From Streptomyces sannanensis (GTDB lineage: Bacteria > Actinomycetota > Actinomycetes > Streptomycetales > Streptomycetaceae): a stretch of DNA of 64,000 nucleotides. The notes under the pieces were generated by a model. That model searched no databases, was not told where the DNA came from, and saw nothing but the letters and a program-made list of their open reading frames with translations. Both the position numbers and the translations under genes were made by a program. Of this stretch, positions 34,031 to 42,687 are shown one piece after another (position 1 is the stretch's first letter; every line of letters begins with the position of its first letter). The DNA lies in NCBI RefSeq assembly GCF_039536205.1, contig NZ_BAAAYL010000001.1, positions 4,526,001 to 4,590,000 of the forward strand. The letters are read 5' to 3'.

Positions 34031-34951
34031 TTACTCCTCCACCAGGAGCTTCTCGCGGAGCTGGGCCAGGGTTCTCGCCAGCAGGCGGGAGACGTGCATC
34101 TGTGAGATGCCGACCTCCTGTGCGATCTGCGACTGGGTCATGTTGCCGAAGAATCGGAGGAGCAGGATCCGCTTCTCTCGCGGCGGAAGATCCTCCAGCA
34201 GCGGCTTCAGCGACTCGCGGTACTCGACGCCCTCCAGCGCCTCGTCCTCCGCGCCCAGCGTGTCCGCCACCGCCGGCGACTCGTCGTCCGTGTCGGGGAC
34301 GTCCAGGGAGAGCGTGGAGTAGGCGTTGGCGGATTCCAGGCCCTCCAGCACCTCTTCTTCCGAGATGCCGAGCTTCTCGGCCAGCTCGTGGACCGTCGGG
34401 GAGCGGCCGTGCTGCTGGGACAGCTCCGCGGTGGCCGTGGTCAGGGCGAGCCGCAGTTCCTGGAGGCGGCGCGGCACCCGCACCGCCCAGCCCTTGTCGC
34501 GGAAGTGGCGCTTGATCTCGCCCACGACGGTCGGTGTGGCGTATGTGGAGAACTCCACGCCGCGCTCCGGGTCGAACCGGTCCACCGACTTGATCAGGCC
34601 GATCGTGGCGACCTGCGTCAGGTCGTCCAGCGGCTCGCCGCGGTTGCGGAACCGGCGGGCCAGGTGCTCCACCAGCGGCAGGTGCATCCGCACCAGTTGG
34701 TTGCGGAGTTCCGCCCGTTCCGGCGAACCTTCCGGCAGCGTGCGCAGCTCGATGAACATCGCCCGCGCGCCACTGCGGTCATGATGTGAGTGCTGCTCGT
34801 GCTCGCTCATATCGGCCATCTGCTCCGCCGCGTCCAAAAGGCCGTCCACCGGGTGCGGCCGGGCCTGCTCCGGGAAACCCGGAGCGCCCTCCGCGTGCAG
34901 CATCCGTGGGATGCGCTCCTCGTTCCGCACCGGACCGTCCCCGTTCCTCAC
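34031..34951 (-). CDS. sigH: SigB-type sigma factor SigH (osmotic/stress, development)
   Basis: 306 residues from GTG 34951, which overlaps the anti-sigma stop by 4 bp. Region 2 (RFRNRGEPLDDLTQVATIGL, FSTYATPTVVGEIKRHFRDK), region 3 (LAEKLGISEEEVLE) and region 4 (MTQSQIAQEVGISQMHVSRL) are all present. Same gene pair as sigH-ushX (prsH) of S. coelicolor. The frame stays open upstream to an ATG at 35476, giving a possible 481-aa long form that overlaps ushX entirely. Long SigH isoforms of about that size are reported in S. coelicolor. Shorter starts such as MSEHEQHSHHD are also possible. Confidence 0.9.
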   Translation of the reverse strand: MRNGDGPVRNEERIPRMLHAEGAPGFPEQARPHPVDGLLDAAEQMADMSEHEQHSHHDRSGARAMFIELRTLPEGSPERAELRNQLVRMHLPLVEHLARRFRNRGEPLDDLTQVATIGLIKSVDRFDPERGVEFSTYATPTVVGEIKRHFRDKGWAVRVPRRLQELRLALTTATAELSQQHGRSPTVHELAEKLGISEEEVLEGLESANAYSTLSLDVPDTDDESPAVADTLGAEDEALEGVEYRESLKPLLEDLPPREKRILLLRFFGNMTQSQIAQEVGISQMHVSRLLARTLAQLREKLLVEE

Positions 34952-35361
34952 GCCGGCCCGGGTCCCGCGCCGCGCTGTTTGTGCAGGCTGATGCTGACCG
35001 TACGGTCGTCCGCGACCGAGGAGTCGACCTTGCCGGCGAGCGCCGAGAGGACCGTCCAGGCGAAGGTGTCGCGCTCCGGGGCGCGGCCGTCGGTGGTGGG
35101 GGCGGACACCGTCACCTCCAGGGAATCGTCGATGAGCCGGAACACGCAGCTGAGGACGGATCCGGTGACGGCCTGCTGGAGCAGGATCGCGCAGGCCTCG
35201 TCGACAGCGATGCGCAGGTCCTCGATCTCGTCGAGCGTGAAGTCCAAGCGTGCCGCGAGGCCGGCCGTGGCCGTACGCAGCACTGACAGGTAGGCACCCG
35301 CAGCGGGCAGCCGGACTTCCACGAAGTCCTGGGTCCCGGGCTCGCCTGCGATCTGGGACAC
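34948..35361 (-). CDS. ushX: RsbW-like anti-sigma factor of SigH
   Basis: 137 residues, HATPase (GHKL) serine-kinase fold: EIEDLRIAVDEACAILL is the N-box and the AWTVLSALAGKVD region closes the domain. It binds and blocks SigH. GTG 35361 was chosen because GGAGG lies 5 bases upstream; TTG 35373 and GTG 35367 are alternatives in the same cluster. Coupled to sigH through a 4-bp overlap (GTGA). Also named prsH in the literature. Confidence 0.88.
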   Translation of the reverse strand: MSQIAGEPGTQDFVEVRLPAAGAYLSVLRTATAGLAARLDFTLDEIEDLRIAVDEACAILLQQAVTGSVLSCVFRLIDDSLEVTVSAPTTDGRAPERDTFAWTVLSALAGKVDSSVADDRTVSISLHKQRGAGPGPA

Positions 35362-35522
35362 CCTCACCTCCAAGGTGGCACATGCTCTTTCGGGGGTCCG
35401 GGGTAAGGGAGACGACCCCCGGATCCGTGAGGTACGCAGTCCGTACCTTTCCGCCGGTGACGCTATCGCGATCCATGGTGCCGTGTCGCCGGGCCCCTCA
35501 CCGGGACGGTCCGGCGTCTGTC

Positions 35523-35543
35523 ACTCATGGTAAGCCCATGAGT
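35523..35543 (-). promoter_or_regulatory. Inverted repeat in the sigH-ushX leader
   Basis: ACTCATGG (35523-35530), five bases, CCATGAGT (35536-35543), a perfect dyad about 160 bp upstream of ushX. Candidate operator; sigH of S. coelicolor is under developmental (BldD) control, but I cannot assign this site to BldD. Confidence 0.45.
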
Positions 35544-35623
35544 ACGGACGGTGGGTAGGGGTCTGTGGCTCCCAATTGGGCGGCAATGGGAAAGACATCG
35601 CGCCGCTGTGACGTACCCCGGTG

Positions 35624-35884
35624 TCAGACGATCGAACCGTCCACGAAGCACCACCGCCAGGGCATTCCGGGTTCCAGGCTGCGCATGACCGGATGTCCGG
35701 TGTCCTTGTGATGCTGTGTCGCGTGCCGCAGCGGCGACGAATCGCAGCATCCCACGTGCCCGCACGTCAGGCAGAGCCGCAGCTGCACCGGATCCGTGTC
35801 GGCCGCCAGGCACTCCAGGCAGGTCTCCGACAGCGGCGCGGGCTCGGGGCGCGGCATTTCGGACAGGTGCGGGCACTCGCTCAT
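35624..35884 (-). CDS. UBP-type zinc-finger protein
   Basis: 86 residues forming a single ZnF-UBP domain: CPHL, then ETCLECLA, RLCLTCGHVGCCDSSP, RHATQHHKDTGHPV and WRWCFVDG provide the Cys/His ligands. Such small proteins are common in actinobacteria, which lack classic ubiquitin, so the ligand is unknown. Often adjacent to CPA1 antiporters, as here (divergent, 47 bp). Confidence 0.85.
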   Translation of the reverse strand: MSECPHLSEMPRPEPAPLSETCLECLAADTDPVQLRLCLTCGHVGCCDSSPLRHATQHHKDTGHPVMRSLEPGMPWRWCFVDGSIV

Positions 35885-35931
35885 GATTGCCAGAGTACGG
35901 CGCGGCCACGGGGAGAGGACGGTTCGGGCGG

Positions 35932-37530
35932 ATGGAGACTTTGTCATTGGTGGCGCTGGCCGCGGTGAGTGCCGCGGTCGCGGGGGCGGCGCGCAGGACA
36001 CCGGTCCCGGCGCCGCTGTTGCTGGTCGCGGCGGGGCTGATCGCCTCGTACGTGCCGGGGGTTCCGGAGTACACCCTCGACCCGCACGTCGTGCTGCCGC
36101 TGCTGTTGCCGCCGCTGCTGCACACGTCCGCGCTGGACGCCTCGTACCTGGATCTGCGCGCCAACATCCGGCCCGTGGCGCTGCTCTCCGTCGGCTATGT
36201 GCTCTTCGCGACGCTCGCCGTGGGCTGGCTCGCCCATCTGCTGGTACCCGGACTGCCGCCGGCCGCCGCGCTGGTGCTGGGCGCGGTCGTCGCGCCGCCG
36301 GACGCGGTGGCGGCCACGGCCATCGCACGCCGGCTCGGGCTGCCGCACCGGATCACCACGATCCTGCAGGGGGAGTCGCTGGTGAACGACGCCACCGCGA
36401 TCACCGCCTACAAGGTGGCGCTCGCCGCGGCCGCCGGCGTCGGCTGGAGCTGGACCGAGGGCATCGGCGAGTTCGTGCTGGCTTCGGTCGGCGGTGTCGG
36501 TGTGGGCCTGGCGCTGATGGTCCCGCTGCACTGGCTGCGTACGCATCTGAAGGAGCCGCTGCTGCAGAACACGCTGTCGCTGCTCATCCCCTTCGTCGCC
36601 TACGCCGCGGCCGAGGAGGTCGGCGCGTCGGGCGTCCTCGCGGTCGTGGTGGTCGCTCTCTATCTCGGCCATCGCTCCTGGCAGGTCGACTTCGCGACCA
36701 GGCTTCAGGAGGAGGCGGTGTGGAAGATGGTGGCGTTCATCCTGGAGTCGGCGGTCTTCGCGCTGATCGGCCTCCAACTGCCGGTGGTGCTGCGCGGGCT
36801 CGGTGCGTACGCGGGCGAGAGCGCCGCGCTGTATGCCGTGGGCGTCTTCGCCGCGGTGGTCGTGGTCCGGTTCGTATGGGTCTACCCGGCGACCTACGTG
36901 CCGAGGCTGCTGTCGCAGCGGATCAGAGAGCGCGAGCCCGACCCGGGCTGGACCGGCCCCCTGATCGTCAGCTGGGCCGGGATGCGCGGGGTGGTGTCGC
37001 TGGCGATCGCCTTCTCCATCCCGGCGACCGTGGCAGGGGGCGGACCGTTCCCCGGGCGCAATCTGATCCTCTTCCTCACCTTCACGACCGTCATCGGCAC
37101 CCTGGTCGTGCAAGGGCTGACCCTGCCGCCGCTGATCCGGGTGCTGAAGCTTCCCGGGCGCGACGCGCAGGCCGAGACGCTCGCCGAGGCGCAGGCGCAG
37201 AGCGAGGCGTCCCGGGCGGCGGAGGAGCGGCTGGAGGCGCTGCTCACGGACGAGCGCAACGCGCTGCCGGGGCCTCTCGCGGACCGGCTGCGCACCGTGC
37301 TGGAACGGCGGCGCAACGCGGTGTGGGAGCGGCTCGGCGCGGTCAACGAGCTGACCGGCGAGACCGTGGACGACACTTACCGACGGCTGGCGGGGGACGT
37401 GATCGAGGCCGAGCGGGAGGTCTTCGTCCGGCTGCGGGACGAGCGGCGTATCGACGACGAGATGATGCGGACGCTGCTGCGCCGGCTCGACCTGGAGGAG
37501 GCGGCCGCCTACCGGGAGGGTTCCGGCTGA
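35932..37530 (+). CDS. CPA1-family Na+/H+ antiporter
   Basis: 532 residues. About 12 transmembrane helices to residue 400, with VVAPPDAVAATAIARRLGLP and ILQGESLVNDATAI containing the ion-binding acidic residues, and SWAGMRGVVSLAIAFSIP later. The C-terminal 130 residues are a cytoplasmic alpha-helical, probably coiled-coil, tail (AETLAEAQAQSEASRAAEER). Exports Na+ (or K+) for H+. ATG 35932 starts the first helix. Its 3' end overlaps the convergent PLP-enzyme gene by 22 bp. Confidence 0.9.
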   Translation: METLSLVALAAVSAAVAGAARRTPVPAPLLLVAAGLIASYVPGVPEYTLDPHVVLPLLLPPLLHTSALDASYLDLRANIRPVALLSVGYVLFATLAVGWLAHLLVPGLPPAAALVLGAVVAPPDAVAATAIARRLGLPHRITTILQGESLVNDATAITAYKVALAAAAGVGWSWTEGIGEFVLASVGGVGVGLALMVPLHWLRTHLKEPLLQNTLSLLIPFVAYAAAEEVGASGVLAVVVVALYLGHRSWQVDFATRLQEEAVWKMVAFILESAVFALIGLQLPVVLRGLGAYAGESAALYAVGVFAAVVVVRFVWVYPATYVPRLLSQRIREREPDPGWTGPLIVSWAGMRGVVSLAIAFSIPATVAGGGPFPGRNLILFLTFTTVIGTLVVQGLTLPPLIRVLKLPGRDAQAETLAEAQAQSEASRAAEERLEALLTDERNALPGPLADRLRTVLERRRNAVWERLGAVNELTGETVDDTYRRLAGDVIEAEREVFVRLRDERRIDDEMMRTLLRRLDLEEAAAYREGSG

Positions 37531-38567
37531 CCGGTGATCACAGCGGCTATGACGCTGCCCGGAGGGAAGGCGCCCTCGGTGGCGAGGGTGGTGAGCCCGT
37601 ACAGCATTTTGGCGACATAGAGCCGCTCCACGGGCAGTCCGTGGCGGTCCTCGAAGTCCGTGGCGAAGGCGTCCAGCTCCGGCGTCGTACGGGCGTAACC
37701 GCCGGAGTGGAAACGGTCGTCGAGCGACCAGTGCCCGGCCGGCCCGCCGAGGGCGGCGGCCTGGAGGGAACGTATCTCCTCTTCCAGGAAGCCTCCCTTG
37801 AGGACGGGGAAGCCGATCGCCCGTTGCCCGGCCTCCAGTCCCGCGGCCAGCCCGGCCAGGGTTCCGCCGGTCCCGCAGGCAACCCCGACGAAGCCGGCCT
37901 GCCCGCGCAGCTCCTGCCCCAGCTCGGCGCAGCCGCGCACGGCGAGGTCGTTGCTGCCGCCCTCGGGGACGAGGAAGCAGTCCCCCGCACCGACCCTTCC
38001 CGAAACCGGGGCGCTGCCCCAGTCCCCGCCGGGGCGCGGCCCCGGACTCCGCTCCTCGATCGCCGGACGGGCTCGGCGGTCGCACCGGTCGTGGGAAGCC
38101 GTTACGCCGCCGAGCGGGCTCGGGTGCCCAGCCACGTCCAGGATCTCCGCCAGCCCCTGCGGCTCGCCCTTGCGGCGGTAGAGCGCGCGGGAGACGAAAA
38201 CCAGCCGCATCCCGTCCGCCGCGCACTGCGCGAGCGACGGGTTGAGCGGGCGCTCCGCCAGCTCGTCGCCGCGGACGACGCCGATCGTCGTGAAGCCGAG
38301 GAGCCGGCCCGCGGCGGCCGTCGCGCGCAGGTGGTTGGAGTAGGCGCCGCCGAAGGTGAGCAGCGTGCCATGGCCGGCGGCGGCCGCGGCACGCAGGTTC
38401 GGGGCCAGCTTGCGCCATTTGTTGCCGGGCAGGGAGGGGTGGATCAGGTCGTCCCGCTTCAGCAGCAGCCGTACCCCGTGGCGCGCGAAGCGCTCGTCCT
38501 CCACCGGTTGCAGCGGCGACGGCAGCCGTGGCCGCAGGGCGGTGAGGGCGAGCGCTTCGGGAGTCAC
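37509..38567 (-). CDS. PLP-dependent D-cysteine desulfhydrase/ACC deaminase-like enzyme with repeat insertion
   Basis: 352 residues, fold type II PLP enzyme of the ACC-deaminase/D-cysteine desulfhydrase family. Lys50 in LPGNKWRKL binds PLP; GGAYSNHLRA and ACGTGGTLAG bind substrate and phosphate. Residues about 155-198 (VTASHDRCDRRARPA...) interrupt the region between HPSPLGG and LVPEGGSND. They are the in-frame translation of a dispersed Streptomyces repeat (about 37975-38105). Family members join these segments with few residues, so the insert adds about 40. Activity may survive if the loop is exposed. Confidence 0.85.
   Translation of the reverse strand: MTPEALALTALRPRLPSPLQPVEDERFARHGVRLLLKRDDLIHPSLPGNKWRKLAPNLRAAAAAGHGTLLTFGGAYSNHLRATAAAGRLLGFTTIGVVRGDELAERPLNPSLAQCAADGMRLVFVSRALYRRKGEPQGLAEILDVAGHPSPLGGVTASHDRCDRRARPAIEERSPGPRPGGDWGSAPVSGRVGAGDCFLVPEGGSNDLAVRGCAELGQELRGQAGFVGVACGTGGTLAGLAAGLEAGQRAIGFPVLKGGFLEEEIRSLQAAALGGPAGHWSLDDRFHSGGYARTTPELDAFATDFEDRHGLPVERLYVAKMLYGLTTLATEGAFPPGSVIAAVITGQPEPSR
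37975..38105 (-). repeat. Dispersed repeat inserted in frame in the PLP-enzyme gene
   Basis: Reverse strand reads GAGCCCGTCCGGCGATCGAG, then GGGGCCGCGCCCCGG, GGGACTGGGGC, GCGCCCCGGTTTCGGG, the order of the common Streptomyces intergenic repeat. No stop arises in the reading frame used by the gene. Confidence 0.85.
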
Positions 38568-38577
38568 GCTCCCATTG

Positions 38578-39168
38578 TCACTTCAGTCGCTCGGCGATCC
38601 GGCCTCGCATTGTCTCCATGGAGAACCCGCACGGGTCGATCTTTCCGGGCTGCCACTCCAGGTGGCCGATGACCGAGCGCGCGGTCCAGCCGTGGTGCCG
38701 GCAGACCGCGGCGGCGGCCTTTTCGATGGCCGCCAGCTGCACCTCGGGCCAGGGGTCGTGCCCGTCGCCGAGGTTCTCGCACTCGAAGCCGTAGAAATAG
38801 CGGTTGCCGTCGGTGTTGGCCTCGTTGTCGGGTGGGAGGCGTCTTTCCGCGATGACGGCCCGCAGGACGTCGTCGTCGCCGAGTCCCGCGTGGTTGGCGC
38901 GGCCGTAGCCGACCAGATGGACCGCGCCGTCCTTGGCGATCACGCCGTGGCAGAGCGGGCCCGGCAGGCCCTCGTAGCCGTCACGGCAGATACGCACGGT
39001 GTTGGCGGTGCCCTTGGTGACGGTGTGGTGGATCATCACGCCGTGCACCGGTCCCCAGGGGCCTTTGTGATTGCGGTTGTGGGTGCGCCAGTCGCCGACG
39101 TGGACAACGGTCAGCCCTTCGTTCGTCAGTACGTCCAGAAAGCTTCCCGCGGACATGGGTGGGGCCAT
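38578..39168 (-). CDS. N-acetylmuramoyl-L-alanine amidase (amidase_2, PGRP fold)
   Basis: 196 residues. Zinc ligands fit the His in MIHHTVTKG, a later His in RSVIGHLEWQPGKIDPCG, and the acidic/Cys position in DPCG. CHGVIAKDGAVHLVGYGR and NRYFYGFECEN are typical of actinobacterial and actinophage endolysin-like amidases. No signal peptide is apparent from ATG 39168 (AAGGAGG upstream). Cuts the lactyl-peptide amide of peptidoglycan. Possible phage ancestry, but no other phage gene is present. Confidence 0.87.
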   Translation of the reverse strand: MAPPMSAGSFLDVLTNEGLTVVHVGDWRTHNRNHKGPWGPVHGVMIHHTVTKGTANTVRICRDGYEGLPGPLCHGVIAKDGAVHLVGYGRANHAGLGDDDVLRAVIAERRLPPDNEANTDGNRYFYGFECENLGDGHDPWPEVQLAAIEKAAAAVCRHHGWTARSVIGHLEWQPGKIDPCGFSMETMRGRIAERLK

Positions 39169-39233
39169 GGCCGCCTCCTTGCCTGGTTGCGCTCCGGTCG
39201 CGGATCGTCTTGTACCGCTTGGCCGGTTGTAGC

Positions 39234-39279
39234 GGATCGCACGCCGTACTGACCATCCGATTCGTACGGCGTGCGATCC
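39234..39279 (-). terminator. Terminator of hmp
   Basis: GGATCGCACGCCGTAC (39234-39249) pairs perfectly with 39264-39279 across 14 bases, just beyond the hmp stop. Confidence 0.9.
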
Positions 39280-39286
39280 GATCCGG

Positions 39287-40486
39287 TCAGTTCGAGGCCA
39301 GCCAGAGGTCGGGGCCGAAGACCTCGTAGTGGATGTCGGCGGCGGGAACACCCTTGGCCAGCAGCTGGGTTCGTACGGACCGCATGAAGGGCAGCGGGCC
39401 GCACAGGTACGCGTGCGTGCCGGGCGCGACGGTGATGGCGGAGAGGTCGGCGTAACCGATGCGGTCGGCGGGGTGGTCGGCGTCCGCGGACTCGTACCAG
39501 AAGTGGGCGTCGGCATCGGGCAGTTTGCCGGCCAGCGCCTCCTGGTCGGCGCGCAGCGCGTGGTCGGCCGGGGAGCGGTCGGCGTGCACGACGGTGACCG
39601 GGCCGCGGTGGTCGTCGGCCACGAGCTGCTCCAGCATCGCGAGGATGGGGGTCACGCCGATGCCGGCGGAGGCCAGCAGCAGCGGCGCGTCCGCGCTGTC
39701 GAGGACGAGGTCGCCGTAGGGGGCGGAGACGCGCAGCCGGTCGCCCTCGTGGATCCGGGCGTGGAGGTGGTTGGACACCTCTCCGTCGGGGCGGCCCTCG
39801 GCACCGCGCTCGCGCTTGACGGTGAGGGAGAGCAGGGGCGAGCCGGGGGCGCCGGTGAGGCTGTACTGGCGGATCTGGCGGGCGCCGTCCGGGAGTTCGA
39901 CCTGGACGGAGACGTACTGGCCGGCCTTGAAGGCGGGGACGGGGGAGCCGTCGGCGGGCCGCAGCCGGAAGGTGGCCACATCCGCCGTCTCCTCCGTGCG
40001 GGATTCGACCACCCATTCGCTCCAGCTGTCGGCGGCGGTGAGGCCGCGCTCGGCGTAGAGGCGGGCCTCGATGGCGATCAGCGCGTTGGCCATCAGCCAG
40101 TAGACCTCGGTCCAGGCCTCGGCGACCTCGGGGGTGACCGCGTCGCCGAGGACCTCGGCGATGGCGGCGAAGAGGTGCTCGTACACGACGTGGTACTGCT
40201 CGGGCGTGACGCCCAGGGAGGCGTGCTTGTGGGCGATGCGGCCGAGCATCACGTCCGGGCGGGTGTCGGGGTGCTCCACGAGGTGCGTGGCGAAGGCGGC
40301 GATGGAGCCGGCGAGGGCCTGGCGCTGGGTGCCGTCGGCCTGGTGGCCGCGGTTGAAGAGGTTGCGGAGCAGCTCGGGGTGGGCTTCGAAGAGGCGGCGG
40401 TAGAAGAGCTCGGTGATGTCGCCGATGGCAGCGCCGACGGCGGGGAGGGTGGCACGTACGGTCGTTGCCGACTGCTCGGACAGCAT
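39287..40486 (-). CDS. hmp: Flavohaemoprotein / nitric oxide dioxygenase
   Basis: 399 residues. Globin domain (1-140) with B10 Tyr29 and proximal His88 (AHKHASLG). The FAD-binding domain contains RQYSLTGAP, and the NAD domain contains LLASAGIGVTPILAML and YLCGPLPFM. Oxidises NO to nitrate using NAD(P)H. ATG 40486 has AAGGAG just upstream. The neighbouring nsrR on the same strand encodes the expected NO-sensing repressor, and a weak dyad lies in the leader. Confidence 0.95.
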   Translation of the reverse strand: MLSEQSATTVRATLPAVGAAIGDITELFYRRLFEAHPELLRNLFNRGHQADGTQRQALAGSIAAFATHLVEHPDTRPDVMLGRIAHKHASLGVTPEQYHVVYEHLFAAIAEVLGDAVTPEVAEAWTEVYWLMANALIAIEARLYAERGLTAADSWSEWVVESRTEETADVATFRLRPADGSPVPAFKAGQYVSVQVELPDGARQIRQYSLTGAPGSPLLSLTVKRERGAEGRPDGEVSNHLHARIHEGDRLRVSAPYGDLVLDSADAPLLLASAGIGVTPILAMLEQLVADDHRGPVTVVHADRSPADHALRADQEALAGKLPDADAHFWYESADADHPADRIGYADLSAITVAPGTHAYLCGPLPFMRSVRTQLLAKGVPAADIHYEVFGPDLWLASN

Positions 40487-40508
40487 GGGGCTCCTTAATT
40501 GGTATGTG

Positions 40509-40528
40509 ACAGTCGCATTTTTGTCTGT
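40509..40528 (-). promoter_or_regulatory. Possible NsrR site before hmp
   Basis: ACAG (40509-40512)...CTGT (40525-40528) around an AT-rich centre (GCATTTTTGT) unusual for this genome. Weaker than the nsrR site. Confidence 0.4.
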
Positions 40529-40570
40529 GCGAAACGAGCCGCATAGGGCCATGTGGCCCCATTGGTGGGG

Positions 40571-41017
40571 TCAGGCGACTCCGGGTCTGCTGCGGCTGAT
40601 GCTGAGCAGCAGTGGGCCGGTGGGGGAATGGACGAGGTCACCCACCGTCAGGGGATCGAGAGTGGCGAAGAACGCCTCCTGGGCCCGGCGCAGCGCGCCG
40701 CGCAGTACGCAGGCCGAATTCAGCGGGCACGGTGTGGTGCCCTCGCATTCGACGACATCGCCGGCGCCCTCCAGTTCACGTACGAGCCCGCCGATGGAGG
40801 CCGCCCTGCCCGCCTCGGTCAGCGCGAGCCCGCCGCCCCGCCCGCGCCTGGCCTCGACGAGGCCGAGGTGCTGGAGTCTGGAGACGACCTTGGCGGTATG
40901 GGTGTACGGGACCGCCATGGCCGCGGCCACGTCACGGGTCGTGGGTGCGTCGCCCTCGGCGACGGCCAGTCGCATGAGGACGCGAAGCGCCACATCCGTG
41001 AATCTCGTCAGCCGCAT
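40571..41017 (-). CDS. nsrR: Rrf2-family NO-sensing repressor NsrR
   Basis: 148 residues. Winged-helix N-terminus (RFTDVALRVLMRLAVAEG) and three cluster cysteines, Cys91, Cys97 and Cys103 (CEGTTPCPLNSAC), spaced as in S. coelicolor NsrR. NO destroys the [4Fe-4S] cluster and derepresses hmp. The gene is 84 bp upstream of hmp on the same strand. Its own leader carries an 11-1-11 dyad, so autoregulation is likely. Confidence 0.94.
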   Translation of the reverse strand: MRLTRFTDVALRVLMRLAVAEGDAPTTRDVAAAMAVPYTHTAKVVSRLQHLGLVEARRGRGGGLALTEAGRAASIGGLVRELEGAGDVVECEGTTPCPLNSACVLRGALRRAQEAFFATLDPLTVGDLVHSPTGPLLLSISRSRPGVA

Positions 41018-41033
41018 GAGGCCACGCTAGAAA

Positions 41034-41056
41034 ACTTGAATCTCAAAGGCAAGTTA
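41034..41056 (-). promoter_or_regulatory. Probable NsrR operator of nsrR
   Basis: AACTTGAATCT-C-AAAGGCAAGTT, an 11-1-11 imperfect dyad with AACTTG/CAAGTT ends, the architecture known for NsrR boxes. 17 bp from the start codon. Confidence 0.7.
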
Positions 41057-41204
41057 AGTGGTGTGCGCCACTCCAGGGCGCGCAGAATGCCCCGCGGTCC
41101 GCGATCCAGTCTCGCTCGTTTGTGTAATGGCGCCGCTGCTCTCCGTACTGGAAGGCTTCTTCCCGCAGGTCAGCCATTGATCGAAGGTCGGAGGGACATC
41201 AGAG

Positions 41205-42617
41205 ATGTCGATCGAGGCAGGTTCCGAGATCCGCGACGGGCACACGTCGCCGCAGCAGAGTCTGAGCACGGCAGCCGCGCGGAACTTGGCGACCACCACC
41301 AAGTCCGTTCCGCAGATGCAGGAGATCAGCTCCAGGTGGCTGCTGCGGATGCTGCCATGGGTGCAGGTGCAGGGCGGCACCTACCGGGTCAACCGCCGGC
41401 TGAGCTATGCCGTGGGCGACGGTCGGGTGACGTTCGTGCAGACCGGCGACCGGGTGGAGGTCATCCCTGCCGAGCTCGGTGAACTTCCGGCCCTGCGCGG
41501 TTACGAGGACGACGAGGCGCTGGCGGAGCTGGCGCAGCGGTGCACCCAGCGGGAGTTCGAGCCCGGAGAAGTGCTCGCCGCCGCCGGACGCGCCGCGGAC
41601 AAGGTCTTTCTGCTGGCGCACGGCAGGGTGGAGAAGATCGGCTCGGGGCCGTACGGCGACGAGGCGGTGCTCGGAGTCCTCGCGGACGGGGCGTACTTCG
41701 GTGACCAGGCCCTGCTCGACGAAGAGGCGGTCTGGGACCACACCGCCCGTGCCGCGACGCACTGCGTCGCGCTCGTCCTGTCCCGGCGGGACGTGCTGAC
41801 GCTGGCCGACCGGGTGGACTCGCTGCGCGCCCATCTGGCCGGGGCGCGCTCGCTGCCCGGCCAGCGCACCAATGCCCACGGTGAGGCGGCCATCGAGCTG
41901 TCGGCCGGCCATGTCGGTGAGGCCGTCGTGCCGCACACCTTCGTCGACTACGAGGCAAAGCCACGCGAGTACGAACTGAGCGTCGCCCAGACCGTGCTGA
42001 AGGTCCACAGCAGGGTCGCCGATCTCTACAACCAGCCGATGAACCAGACCGAGCAGCAGTTGCGGCTCACGGTCGAGGCGCTGCGCGAGCGCCAGGAGCA
42101 CGAGCTGATCAACAACCGCGAATTCGGACTGCTCGCCAACTGCGACTACGGCCAGCGGCTCCAGCCCCACGACGGGGCCCCCACCCCCGACGACATGGAC
42201 GAGCTGCTCAGCAGGCGGCGCGGCTCCAAGCTCTTCCTCGCCCATCCGCGTGCCATCGCGGCCTTCGGCCGGGAATGCAACAAGCGCGGCCTCGTCCCGG
42301 GCAGCGTCGACATCGCGGGCAACCAGATCCCCGCATGGCGCGGTGTGCCGATCTTCCCCTGCAACAAGATCCCGGTCAGTGACGCGCGGACCACCTCGAT
42401 CATCTGTATGCGTACGGGCGAGTCGGAACAGGGCGTCATCGGGCTCCAGCAGAGCGGCATCCCCGACGAGATCGAGCCGAGCCTGTCGGTCCGCTTCATG
42501 GGCATCGACGAGCAGGCGATCATCTCCTACCTCGTCACCGCCTACTACTCGGCCGCGGTGCTGGTGCCGGACGCGCTGGGTGTGCTGGAGAACGTGGAAG
42601 TCAGCCGCTGGCGGTGA
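41205..42617 (+). CDS. Family 2B encapsulin shell protein with cNMP-binding domain (EshA-like)
   Basis: 470 residues. The N-arm and HK97-fold core ([40 protein letters not shown] to the end) are interrupted by a cyclic-nucleotide-binding-like domain at about residues 95-225 ([29 protein letters not shown]). This is the family 2B encapsulin layout, also seen in Streptomyces EshA. It should self-assemble into a protein nanocompartment. The next gene, a polyprenyl synthase 70 bp downstream, is a recognised cargo type. Start ATG 41205; GGAGG lies about 12 bases before. Confidence 0.9.
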   Translation: MSIEAGSEIRDGHTSPQQSLSTAAARNLATTTKSVPQMQEISSRWLLRMLPWVQVQGGTYRVNRRLSYAVGDGRVTFVQTGDRVEVIPAELGELPALRGYEDDEALAELAQRCTQREFEPGEVLAAAGRAADKVFLLAHGRVEKIGSGPYGDEAVLGVLADGAYFGDQALLDEEAVWDHTARAATHCVALVLSRRDVLTLADRVDSLRAHLAGARSLPGQRTNAHGEAAIELSAGHVGEAVVPHTFVDYEAKPREYELSVAQTVLKVHSRVADLYNQPMNQTEQQLRLTVEALRERQEHELINNREFGLLANCDYGQRLQPHDGAPTPDDMDELLSRRRGSKLFLAHPRAIAAFGRECNKRGLVPGSVDIAGNQIPAWRGVPIFPCNKIPVSDARTTSIICMRTGESEQGVIGLQQSGIPDEIEPSLSVRFMGIDEQAIISYLVTAYYSAAVLVPDALGVLENVEVSRWR

Positions 42618-42687
42618 GCCCCGGAGGCGCACCGGGTTCATTCGGGCCCACCGGCAGCGGTGGGCCCGCCCCCCTCTTGGAGTGACC

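Noticed and set aside
38578..39168. Prophage remnant based on the amidase
   Set aside because: No other phage gene in the neighbourhood; such amidases are also chromosomal housekeeping genes.
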